A stretch of 64,000 bases of DNA from Gnetum montanum (lineage: Eukaryota; Streptophyta; Gnetopsida; Gnetales; Gnetaceae), in NCBI GenBank assembly GCA_015680685.1, contig MNCI01006175.1, forward strand, positions 613,543 through 677,542, in the 5' to 3' direction. Position 1 is the first letter of the stretch. Every line of letters begins with the position of its first letter. The notes below the pieces were generated by a model. That model saw nothing but the letters and a program-made list of their open reading frames with translations. It ran no database searches and was not told the origin of the DNA. The translations under genes were made by a program, and so were the position numbers. Below are positions 47,801 to 54,770 of this stretch, piece by piece.

Positions 47801-50800
47801 ACTAGGCTGAATGAGACCTTTGTCTAGCAATTCTTGCAGTTGGATCTTCAGCTATGCCAGCTCCACTGGAGACATCATGTGTGGAACCTTTGAAATAGGC
47901 TTGGTACCAAGTTTAAGTTTGATCTCAAACTCAATCTCTTGCCTCGGTGGCAAACTTGGTAATTTTGACTAGAATACATTAGGAAACTCCTAGACCACAA
48001 GGATCTGATCAATCTCCACCATATCTATTCTATACACTATGGCCACAAAAAGCATCTATGCCCCTTTTGAAGCATCCTATAGTACATCTGAGAGGAGATC
48101 AAATCTGGGTGTACAAACCTCAGATGAGTTTTTACCTCAATCGGGGCACCATTAGCTGATTGTATTCTTAGGAGCTTTTGGCAATAGTCCAAATTGGCAT
48201 TGAACTACGCTAGCCAGTCCATCCTCAAAATTATATCACATACTCTAAGATCCATAACATGCAAATCATTAGCCCACTACACACCTTTTAATTCGACCAG
48301 CACACCTATACACACTTGATCAACTCAAGTCTTATGATCCCCAGTAGAAGATACTATCAGCCCAAGATAAAAAGAATGACATGCAAGACCTACTTGATGT
48401 ATAACACTAGGATCTACGAAGGAATGGCTAGCACCTGGATCAATTAAAATCAATACATCAAAGCCCAAAATCATACCTCCCATCTTCATCATTGTGTTTG
48501 GCTGCCCGTTCAATGGCTGATCTGTTAGGGCATACACATGACCCAATGGGTGTGAAGATGTGAATTCACAAAGACCAAGAGATGTGCATAGGCACATGGA
48601 GGTATGGACCTACAATAAGAAGTAGATGAAGTACCCGAAAGAGTGATTGCATGAGCCAACTCATGCAAAGAAGAAGTAGTCATGATGGTTAGCATGAATT
48701 GTGAAGTGAGGCCGAGCTGTGGAGACGAAAAGAATTCCAACCAAGTTCCATGTAATATCAACCAAAAGGAAAAATTCCCAAAAATAACTGATGGTGAACT
48801 TAGCTCACGATCCATGAAGTATGGAACTCAGTATGGAACTCATGAAATAGCGAGTAATCATGAAACCTAAAAATAGAGGATGTTGATGCACCCATACCAC
48901 TAGAGAAGTATCACCTAACACATGTGGAAGAAGTTTGAAAGCGATCATAAATTAAAGAAGGTGACTTGCAGAGAAGTTTGGACAGAGAATCCATGAAAAA
49001 CAGGCTATGTATGGAGTGCCAGTTCAATCGCAGAGGTTGGAAAATGTAAGTGAAACAAAGGTTGAAAAGTATCAAGTCTCACAAGTAAGACCAACTCAAA
49101 AGGAATCCTAAATAGAAAGTTTGTGACTATAAGAGTCCACAAAAGAAGTGTTTTGTGGAGTATAATCTATGATTAATTGTTCCTAAAATTGTTGTTTGGT
49201 ATTTAATAAATAATTGTTTAAGTCATTCCTAGAAGACCTTGGTAAATTAGAGTTATCCATGAGATGTAAAATCAAATTCAGTTCTAGGTATTTCCAAAGA
49301 ATGTCTATATCTTGATAACTTCGCCACAAGGCCTGATATATATGTCTAAATTGCCTGGATGCTGATTTTGAGACTATTTTTACTTTATTTGTTTGTACAA
49401 GATGTCTTTCGGTAACCATTGTATTAACTAATTGCACGGTGTTGTCAGTGATTTTCTCCTGTACCTGGTGAGGAGGAATTCAAGATTTTTAGCTATGTTA
49501 TTCAAGATAGCGGGCATTCAAGGCAACAATTCACCAACAACTGAGTCGTTTGTAAGAAATTTTTGGAAGCTCTCTTTGATTTATTATGTGAACATGCAAT
49601 CCCTCAATCATAATCCAACATTTACAAATTTTTTGATCTCCCAGCATGAGCCATTCGTATGTAGCTTTTCATAATGTGTTTCAAGACAAAATATCCTTCC
49701 ATCTTATTCCAAAGGGGTTTTAGTGGTAAATCCAAATGACTGCAATGTATTTTGATTCCTAAAGCCCCCAAAAATGTCTTGCCACCCATTCTGAAAGTTA
49801 AAAAAGCCAGCATTACATTTTAGTTTTAACCAAATTCATCTTTAAGGGATATACTTGCCATGATGAATATACATAAGAGATAAATTATGAAAGTAAAATT
49901 GAGACTAACACTATAGTTCTATTGCTGTCAAAGAAGCCAAGGGTATCAATAAAGTAAGATTGGTATGTTTTGAAAAATGGTGGAAAACACATTTAAGAAT
50001 ATTCGTTAAATCTCTTAATAGGCAATTATCTTTTTGGACAGTTTAATTTCAGCCTTCATATCTGTATAACCAACTAGGATTGTTACAATTGGACTCAGGA
50101 CCTGTAGGCTGCAAGTGACAAGCCTTACCAACAAGCCATACCTCATTGATTTTAATCTCTAGAGGAATAAAACTGTCATATAGTAAACGCTTGTAGTGTT
50201 TGGAGTTCTTTTGACAAGTGAATTATTTTCATTCAATTATGTTTATGTTGGACTTAGGCCCTTGGCCTAGTGGTTTGCACTGTTCACTGTTGGTTTACAA
50301 AGACTTTAGTAAGGTGTTCAAAGTTAAGAATAAGTGACGAAAAGTATAAAATATAACACATATATTATAAAATTGAAGGACTTGTTGAAACAAAACTACT
50401 GTTACTATACCATAATATTGCTGGTTGCTTTGACTGTTGCTATTACCACTAAGTGAAGCAAGTGCTCTGCTGATAATAGAGAGAAATTCGAAATCCATTT
50501 GATTTTAATCTTGTTTTGGATTTTGTCCACCTAGACTTTGTTATGGATGGTTTAAAATTTACATAAAGTAGAAACCTACCAAATCAAACCATGCATGATT
50601 AAAGAGCTTGTTGTAAGTCATAAAGTTTGTATGCTTAACTTTTAAGATGTGCTTAGACTAAAGTTGGATTTCAGCAGAACATAGGATAATGTTGTTCGAT
50701 CTAAAAGGATCCATTTCAGGATGGAAGAGGTTGAGACCTTTGCTTTTTTCTTTTAATTTTTTGAGTTTTATTTGATTTTCTTGAGTTTTTGGCTGACCAC

Positions 50801-53800
50801 AACTGAACCATGAGTAGACAACGTCCTATGATTTGCTTCATTTGAAATTGAAATACCATGACTGAACTGCGATGCCACCATGACCTGTTGTGAGGTAGAA
50901 ACATAACCTTATTTTTTACTGGTAAAACTGCAACTAGACTGCAGCAACTTGTGGTGAGGGCGAACCATGATTGAGTTGTGACTTGTAAAGTTCTTCAAGA
51001 GACTGTGACTCGTGGTGAGGTTGTGGTGGACTTGAAATGAACTTTTTGAATACCATGACCCATGTTTGGTCGTGGTATATCTTTGATGAAACTACACCTT
51101 GTGGTGAGGTTGTGATCATAAGGAATTTTCAAAAATGCACCAACAAAGCCTGAAATGCCTCAAACTCGGACTGAGGCTTGAAGAACACTTTTTTGCTTGA
51201 ATGTGGGGTCTGTAACAATTTGAAAATGCTAAGAAATTGATCTTGTATTCAAGATCCAGGAGGTGGGTGCTGCAAGATGGTGAAATCTTTGATGTTTGGG
51301 CAAGGAGTTTGCCCCTTCTTCTCAGTTTATCTTTTGACCTCCAAATTGAACACAATACAAAGGCAAACAAAGGATCAATAATGCATTACAAGCTCTTCAA
51401 AATTTCAAGCTTATTTGGCTTGCATCACAAGATTCAATGATAATGATGGTATTGAAATAAGAATGATATGAGTTGAAATAAGATAAACATGCAGTTGAAA
51501 CAAAGATGAGATGACTTAAATAGATAAAATGAGACCTGAAAGTGGAGAAAGGTCTTTCTTTAAACTTTCAGCATTTCATTATTTTTTCCCTGTCCTCTGC
51601 TTGGAAGGGAATCCAATACATCAATATATAGATTGAGTGGTTTAAGAACACACTAACATTAATCATAGCTGCAAATCTCTACCTAATCACCCAACAAATC
51701 ACAACGAGAGGGGACTTTTGATCCATTCACATGGATGGAGGACAATGACCCCTTTTGTGGTCAAGAACAAAAGATGATTGCCACATGTCATTGGGGACTC
51801 TTTCTTTGACTCTATTTTGACTTCTTCTCTACTTCACTTTTTAAATAATGTGACACAAACATGGAGACTCATTTTTTTTAAAAAATACATGTACCTGCTA
51901 TAAAACACAGATGGCTACACACGTCTGAAACTAATATCAACACAGATGACATGGAAAATAAAAGAAGCAACATAATAGGCCGTATTAGGCTCAAATATTG
52001 TCATATTTTTCATGTAGATTTTCAGAGCTGTATTACATAAACTTGGATTTTGTGATCACTGGTGTTTGATGCTTAAGGAATGTTATAGTCCATCATTTCT
52101 GGTCCCATGATAACAATGGCTGGAGATGAGGAAATTTTATATTGCCTTTTCTTTCAGATGCTTTAGGATGCTTGTTTGAGGGAAAAGCTATAAACGATCT
52201 GAGAATGAGGTGTTAGCCTAGCAGTAAGGGTTTTGGCTAGGCAATCCCAGGTCACGGATTCGATTCTACAGGGTAGCACTAAGTTATAAATTTTAAAAAA
52301 TTTTCCTTTAAAGGAATTCTGAAACTAGTTTGATAGATCCAAGGGGTTTCAATGGACGTAAAGTAAAAATTTCAGTTTCAGTTTCAATAAAGGAGAGAGT
52401 AAGGGCATGTTTGGTTGTGTGATTCTCTAGGTGCAGAGAGTTCACCCATTATATTTAGAAAATTGTTTGGTTTTGTTTAATTTTACAGAGGTTTACTCAG
52501 ATTAATCTCAAGATTCATGTGGGGTCCACCATGTCTTTTTTTTTTTTGATTCTATTCAAATTTCACCTGTTGAGGTGTAATCTGCTTGGAATCATGAATC
52601 CGTGAACACAACATCCTCATCCTCATCGATTCAATGTCTTCAGATTCACCCAACCAGACAGGCCCTAAAGGAATTACAACAGGCTATACTTTACCTGCTT
52701 AATGTTATACATGTGTAGATTGTTGATGTGACTATCTTCTTAATACCTGAAGAAAGATATGTTGAAATCCTGAAGTAGGGGAAGACCATATACCTGATTG
52801 TAATAGCTCATTATTGCAGGCATGCATACATTCACCCATGCTTATGGGCCTCAGGGCCTGCTGGCAAGCAGGGGTGGGAACCAGGAACACTTGTTAAAAT
52901 AAAATAAAAAATGATCACAATCTCAAAAAGGCAGATGGAATGGTGGTTGAAGGTTCTAGTCTCTTTTGCAATTTTAAATTTTTTTTTTTGGAAAACAACA
53001 GAATTTTTCATGAAGGCTGCACTATATATGATGATATATGCATGCTGACAATGTATGGTCACATGCTTGACCATGTATGCAATAAAGAGCTATTGTGACC
53101 AGGTATATGGTCTTCCTGAAGTAGACGGTATATAATTCTTCTCAAGTTTTAGGTTTAGAAATTCATTTTGGAGGAAGTACTTTCTATTAATCCTTAAAAG
53201 ATTAGAAAATATGTTGATATGTGAATAGGTTACTTTTCAAATCAAATATTTGGACATACCATTATTTACTTATAAGAATAGAATGATTTATGGGTTGGAA
53301 AAGATTGAGTGGTTTGCATAATGTCCTTCTTTCTATGGGTGGAACATTTCAATTAATTTGGAGGTGTCTTCTATCTGTCCCGTTGTATATATGTGATCTC
53401 ATGCTTTTTGACACTATTGGCGGTTTTTGAGAGATTAGAATGACCCAAGCATGATTGTGGTTGGTTAGATCTGAGGGAAATGATCCATCTTAGATGGATA
53501 TAAATTTGATGCCCATGAGAATATCTTGTCTTTGACTTTAAAAATTGTATTTTTTGAGTATGGTACTTGTGTGGAGGATTATTATTGAGCATGTAGTGAG
53601 TGTGAATGTGATGAAGGCAAAATATTTAAGTTGGACACAGGATTTTTAAAGAACTATCACATACAAAGATCTCATACTGTTGTTGCTTTAGCAGTATGGA
53701 TGGACTTGCAAAAGGAATATATGTAGATGAAGACAAATTGTATGAACCACATAGAGAATACTCAACTTTCATTTATAGTTATGGTGTTCAAGAAAAGGGA

Positions 53801-54770
53801 CTTCTTTGCAATCATTGAAGCGAGAAAAACGTAGATGATAGATGTTACATATCTTCTTCATTTGAATGATTGCATCTAGAACCAATTACTTTCATTAGAA
53901 AGCTGCAAATTACACTTTTGTATGAATTCCTGCTTGTTGCATGCAGTTTTGCACTTATGATTTTTGTCCTTGCATTATAAAAGTTAAGCTAACAAATAGC
54001 TTTGACAAATTACAGTGGACTTTACAAGCTTTAGGAAGATGGGAATATGAACTTGACTATTGTACTATGCTCCTGGAAGTTGATGTGTTTAATAACTCTG
54101 CTTGGAATCAGGTAACATGGAGTAAAATTCTTCATGTTTTGTTGTCCATACTTTAAGCAAAGGTTTGTTGATTTCTGTAAGGGATGTAATATGAAATTAG
54201 TGGTTTAATTCTAATTCAATGTTTCCACTTGTTTTTCAGTCATGTAATTATCAAGTTCTTGATATGCTGCAACACAAGCTGTTTCATTTTAAATTCCGTC
54301 TTACCAAAAGCAATGTTTTTTTTTCTTTTGATATAACCTGGCAGAGGTATTTTGTCATAACAAAAAGTCCTCTATTGGGAGGTCTAAAAGCTATGAGAGA
54401 TGCTGAAGTTGATTATTGCATAAAGGCAATTTCGAAAAATCCTAACAATGAGAGCCCATGGAGGTACCTGAAAGGTTTGTTCAAAGGAGATTATGATGCC
54501 TTGGTAAATGATTCTGCTGTTTCTGATTTATGTATCCAAGTTTTATCAAAGATGAAAAATTGTGTGTTTGCATTAAGTTTACTTCTAGACCTTCTATGTT
54601 GTGGGTTGCGGCCAACACCTAGTCTAGTTGAGCTTTTGGATGCATGGGAATGTTCTATTTCAAATCAAAAGCTTTCTACTTGTGTCTGCATAATATTAGA
54701 GGAAGTGGATCCCATGCATGCCAGGTACTGGAATTGGCGCAGAGAAAACATTCCAGAGCATGCTTCCTAA
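23576..54770 (+). CDS. FTA: Protein farnesyltransferase / geranylgeranyltransferase I alpha subunit, five exons
   Basis: Joined CDS 23576-23884, 34466-34575, 34645-34765, 54016-54111, 54345-54770 gives 353 residues, a little longer than typical plant FTA. Family knowledge: this subunit pairs with either beta subunit to form the cytosolic enzymes that attach farnesyl or geranylgeranyl to C-terminal CaaX cysteines. Seen: successive PPTA-type repeats around VWHFRR (104-109), KNYQVWHHRRW (135-145), [10 protein letters not shown] (172-181), NSAWNQRY (207-214), [10 protein letters not shown] (247-254) and YWNWRREN (340-347). Lys135 in KNYQVW aligns with the lysine reported as catalytically important in the mammalian subunit (rat Lys164). 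All four introns are GT-AG and the joins keep frame (phases 0, 2, 0, 0). The chosen start is the first ATG; a second lies six codons on. The N-terminus is acidic, with ten consecutive Glu. No frame-disrupting lesion is visible, so the gene looks functional despite two retrotransposon-filled introns. Confidence 0.95.
23885..25258 (+). other. FTA intron 1, 5' unique part
   Basis: No transposon ends or recognised domains. A 95-codon open stretch at 24403-24690 shows no family motif and no neighbouring splice logic. This looks like ordinary intron sequence. Confidence 0.7.
25264..25764 (-). repeat. 3' LTR of element X, distal piece
   Basis: Matches 33242-33705 of the 5' LTR. The Copia element follows directly at 25765, within the sequence that in the intact LTR reads gacctttcatcttcc. 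Confidence 0.87.
25765..26335 (-). repeat. 3' LTR of Copia element Y
   Basis: 571 bp, tgttataatcagatc ... ttttccaaca in + coordinates. The TATA-like ctatttatgaag (about 26208-26219) reads as a promoter on the - strand. Confidence 0.9.
26389..26974 (-). CDS. Copia Y RNase H (end of polyprotein)
   Basis: - strand frame from the gap edge to the stop at 26389. It has [56 protein letters not shown] (with the active-site Glu), [28 protein letters not shown] and NVADALTKP near the end. This is the conserved Copia RNase H order with no internal stops. Confidence 0.88.
26975..27528. other. Assembly gap, 554 N
   Basis: The Ns fall between SRDVKF (end of integrase) and the start of RNase H, so they cover the Copia RT. 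A whole Copia RT domain plus flanks usually needs more than 554 bp. The gap length is therefore probably underestimated, or the RT is partly deleted. Confidence 0.9.
27560..28820 (-). pseudogene. Copia Y integrase, interrupted by a solo LTR
   Basis: - strand 28799-28510 has [23 protein letters not shown] (first Asp) and TNNGGKYTC. After the solo LTR it resumes with the region equivalent to QENGVAER, then [19 protein letters not shown] (27867-27589) and [13 protein letters not shown]. One frameshift occurs near 27600, before [22 protein letters not shown] at the gap edge. Confidence 0.85.
27930..28503 (+). repeat. Solo LTR of the Y family, opposite orientation
   Basis: 574 bp, TGTTGGAAAAATG ... 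GATTATAACA. It is the reverse complement of the Y LTRs at roughly 90-95% identity by eye, flanked by a perfect CCTAA duplication (27925-27929, 28504-28508). No interior remains, so it arose by LTR-LTR recombination after inserting into element Y. Confidence 0.93.
28886..30220 (-). CDS. Copia Y gag and protease (start of polyprotein)
   Basis: On the - strand the gag start has [17 protein letters not shown] (about 30130-30180). One stop near 30040 separates it from the long 362-codon frame at 29974-28886. That frame contains gag ([19 protein letters not shown]), an Arg/Ser-rich linker, the zinc knuckle [14 protein letters not shown] (reverse of 29456-29497) and the protease [12 protein letters not shown] (about 29285-29320). 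It continues into [18 protein letters not shown], just before the GAG-pre-integrase domain. Almost intact apart from the early stop. Confidence 0.87.
30203..30840 (-). repeat. 5' LTR of Copia element Y with a short tandem duplication
   Basis: 638 bp. About 67 bp longer than its partner because the block from 'ccttctatttatga' to 'gataaaacac' occurs twice in tandem (about 30645-30770). This duplicates the TATA-containing segment. Confidence 0.88.
30846..31253 (-). repeat. 3' LTR of element X, proximal piece
   Basis: Matches about 33706-34095 of the 5' LTR, including the GAGATGTCT repeat block. It ends ..tcctcatca at 31253, adjoining the polypurine tract. Confidence 0.87.
31281..32989 (-). pseudogene. 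Element X ORF, unknown protein (basic and acidic regions, no pol domains)
   Basis: Three - strand frames line up into one protein: 32989-32465 (174 codons), 32468-32223 and 32207-31281 (308 codons). The first part has a hydrophobic start, then a Lys/Glu-rich, probably coiled-coil stretch ([20 protein letters not shown]). The last part has [18 protein letters not shown], a Cys/His/Asp cluster ([15 protein letters not shown]) and a strongly basic, NLS-like [15 protein letters not shown] see no zinc knuckle, protease or polymerase motif. It may be a divergent gag or an accessory protein. The breaks may be recent frameshifts. Confidence 0.55.
33242..34095 (-). repeat. 5' LTR of element X
   Basis: 854 bp, homologous to the split 3' LTR. 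It begins (in + coordinates) taatgtgga, where the other copy has tgatgtgga, and ends tcctcaaca. TATA box: the reverse of ctttttatag near 33680. About 33765-33880 holds irregular repeats of a GAGATGTCT/AGACGTCTC motif, also present at 30890-31010. Confidence 0.88.
34101..34465 (+). other. FTA intron 1, 3' unique part
   Basis: 365 bp from the CATGT duplication to the exon 2 acceptor. AT-rich; nothing else recognised. Confidence 0.7.
34466..34575 (+). CDS. FTA: FTA exon 2 (residues 104-140)
   Basis: The acceptor is tgcag at 34461-34465 and the donor gtaag begins at 34576. It encodes the rest of the first repeat and ends inside the Trp140 codon (TG|G) of KNYQVWHHRR. The exon follows 10.6 kb of intron, the last 365 bp of which is non-repetitive. 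Confidence 0.93.
34645..34765 (+). CDS. FTA: FTA exon 3 (residues 140-180)
   Basis: The acceptor ctag ends at 34644, after a 69-bp intron. It finishes Trp140 and encodes HHRRW through NYHAWSHRQ. The donor gtttgt at 34766 starts the 19.3-kb intron 3. Confidence 0.93.
34766..35138 (+). other. FTA intron 3, 5' unique part
   Basis: AT-rich intron sequence between exon 3 and the LINE target duplication. No element ends or coding motifs are visible. Confidence 0.7.
35700..36605 (-). pseudogene. LINE extra 3' region, resembling plant transposon-associated protein
   Basis: After a TAG that interrupts the ORF2 frame (CGWDVPL|stop), the same frame continues with [39 protein letters not shown] (36599-36480). 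A frame change then leads into [35 protein letters not shown] and a Pro/Gly/Arg-rich stretch. The end is a Gln/Arg/Glu coiled-coil-like tail ([21 protein letters not shown], 35891-35706). The FxRGxxIxxxxxAIxxxLGAP pattern and coiled-coil tail recall the 'putative plant transposon protein' domain (Transposase_32-like) usually carried by LTR elements. That is recognition by pattern, not by search. It lies inside the target duplication, so it moved with the LINE. Confidence 0.5.
36606..39812 (-). pseudogene. LINE ORF2: endonuclease, reverse transcriptase, zf-RVT
   Basis: Starts [12 protein letters not shown] at 39812. The AP endonuclease follows: [10 protein letters not shown], then [10 protein letters not shown] (usually GDFN), [19 protein letters not shown] and SDHRSL. 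RT (about 38530-37420) has [61 protein letters not shown] and the catalytic HYADD box (reverse of 37793-37804). zf-RVT (37345-36880) has [20 protein letters not shown] and [18 protein letters not shown]. Family role: nicking DNA and copying RNA. Breaks: a 91-N gap (39309-39399), stops near 39488 and 38783, and a frame change at an 11-G run (36859-36869). Confidence 0.88.
39309..39399. other. Assembly gap, 91 N
   Basis: Interrupts the LINE endonuclease between FNQRLHPW and [10 protein letters not shown]. Confidence 0.95.
39881..41512 (-). pseudogene. LINE ORF1 (DUF4283-like and CCHC zinc knuckle)
   Basis: Starts [12 protein letters not shown] at 41512, followed by four 11-residue Gln/Glu-rich repeats. 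Then comes a DUF4283-like domain ([24 protein letters not shown] at about 40900-40990; [21 protein letters not shown]) and the knuckle [14 protein letters not shown] (about 40505-40550). Family knowledge: plant L1 ORF1 proteins with these domains bind element RNA. Two or more frameshifts and an internal 299-bp duplication (40039-40337 vs 40566-40864) disrupt it. The final frame ends with GKQT at 39881. Confidence 0.8.
41335..41490 (-). repeat. 33-bp minisatellite in LINE ORF1
   Basis: About four units of 33 bp (gcctgctcctgcgtctgctc... on the + strand) encode EHRQxQTQEQA. The unit is a multiple of three and free of stops in several frames of both strands, which creates spurious open frames. 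Confidence 0.85.
41547..43535 (+). other. FTA intron 3, unique part between LINE and tandem duplication
   Basis: AT-rich. A 91-codon open frame at 42398-42673 has no recognisable motif. No transposon ends found. Confidence 0.6.
43541..43962. repeat. 211-bp tandem duplication
   Basis: Two units (43541-43751, 43752-43962) are nearly identical. They differ at a few positions (attaatattc/attgatattc; gttacc/gttaac), so the duplication is recent. The second unit ends where the chromovirus begins. Confidence 0.9.
43963..45114 (-). repeat. 3' LTR of the chromovirus
   Basis: In the element's sense it starts TGTTACACCCCTTCC at 45114, directly after the purine tract. The far end is set only by the junction with the tandem duplication near 43962, so the left border is uncertain. 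No second LTR is in the window to compare. Confidence 0.6.
45140..48600 (-). pseudogene. Chromovirus pol: protease, RT, RNase H, integrase, chromodomain
   Basis: Protease: VYALTDQP and [17 protein letters not shown] (48597-48400). [57 protein letters not shown] and the catalytic FIDD box (reverse of 47432-47443). RNase [16 protein letters not shown] and [10 protein letters not shown]. Integrase: H/H at [16 protein letters not shown], the CLIC zinc cysteines (about 46245), [13 protein letters not shown], and the C-terminal [22 protein letters not shown] (about 45600-45540). Chromodomain (about 45300-45140): [29 protein letters not shown]. Stops lie at expected Gln or Trp positions. Confidence 0.87.
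48691..52195 (+). other. FTA intron 3, largely unrecognised, with a degenerate repeat patch
   Basis: No intact coding region. About 50795-51115 has irregular repeats built on CTTGTGGTGAGGTTGTG and ACCATGA motifs. A pol III-like A box (reverse of 50123-50138) and B box (reverse of 50091-50102) may mark an old SINE. Otherwise nothing recognised. Confidence 0.55.
50795..51115. repeat. Degenerate minisatellite-like patch
   Basis: Recurring GTGGTGAGGTTGTG, GACTGTGACT and ACCATGACC words at irregular 40-75 bp spacing. No ORF significance. Confidence 0.45.
52200..52402 (+). mobile_element. tRNA-derived SINE-like sequence
   Basis: An A-box-like tagcctagcagtaagg (52214-52229) and a B-box-like ggattcgattc (52256-52266) lie about 27 bases apart. 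The stretch between does not fold as an intact tRNA anticodon arm. The tail runs on for about 130 bp to the MITE insertion. A SINE head is the simplest reading. No target duplication was identified. Confidence 0.5.
52403..52665. mobile_element. Tourist-like MITE (PIF/Harbinger type)
   Basis: 263 bp with terminal inverted repeats GGGCATGTTTGGTTGTGTG and, at the other end, GGGCCTGTCTGGTTGGGTG (about 20 of 24 terminal bases agree). Flanked by TAA on both sides (52400-52402, 52666-52668). A TAA/TTA duplication and GGGCxTGTxTGG ends are typical of Tourist MITEs. Non-coding. It appears to have landed in the tail of the SINE-like sequence. Confidence 0.75.
52666..54015 (+). other. FTA intron 3, 3' unique part
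   Basis: AT-rich intron sequence leading to the exon 4 acceptor. Nothing else recognised. Confidence 0.7.
54016..54111 (+). CDS. FTA: FTA exon 4 (residues 181-212)
   Basis: The acceptor tacag ends at 54015. The first codon is Trp181, completing HRQW across the 19.3-kb intron. The exon encodes the region up to FNNSAWNQ and ends at donor gtaaca (54112). Exactly 32 codons. Confidence 0.93.
54345..54770 (+). CDS. FTA: FTA exon 5 (residues 213-353 and stop)
   Basis: The acceptor ggcag ends at 54344 after a 233-bp intron. It opens with Arg-Tyr-Phe-Val, completing the AWNQRYFV motif, and runs uninterrupted to TAA at 54768-54770. It carries the last two PPTA-like repeats. An AATAAA hexamer overlaps the stop codon (54770-54775). 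Confidence 0.93.
   Translation, partial: RYFVITKSPLLGGLKAMRDAEVDYCIKAISKNPNNESPWRYLKGLFKGDYDALVNDSAVSDLCIQVLSKMKNCVFALSLLLDLLCCGLRPTPSLVELLDAWECSISNQKLSTCVCIILEEVDPMHARYWNWRRENIPEHAS

Larger units (their letters stand above)
43960..48690 (-). mobile_element. 5'-truncated chromovirus (Ty3/Gypsy, Tekay/Del-like)
   Basis: - strand order: protease, RT, RNase H, integrase with chromodomain, polypurine tract (reverse of ctctcccctcttt, 45115-45127) and a 3' LTR ending at 45114. Gag, PBS and 5' LTR are absent beyond about 48690. Dozens of stops, many TAG, show long decay. Classification rests on the chromodomain and RT wording. Confidence 0.85.

Noticed and set aside
49183-49813. - strand open frames that vaguely resemble transposon protein fragments
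   Set aside because: No motif clear enough to assign a family; left as unrecognised intron.
50255-50300. Another A-box-like motif (tggcctagtggtttgc)
   Set aside because: No B box at suitable distance.
52205-52275. A genuine tRNA gene
   Set aside because: A and B boxes are present, but no complete cloverleaf or acceptor stem could be paired. SINE head fits better.
54219-54344. Extension of FTA exon 5 upstream through the open frame starting near 54219
   Set aside because: The residues before Arg213 do not match the family. The acceptor at 54344 joins AWNQ to RYFV correctly.
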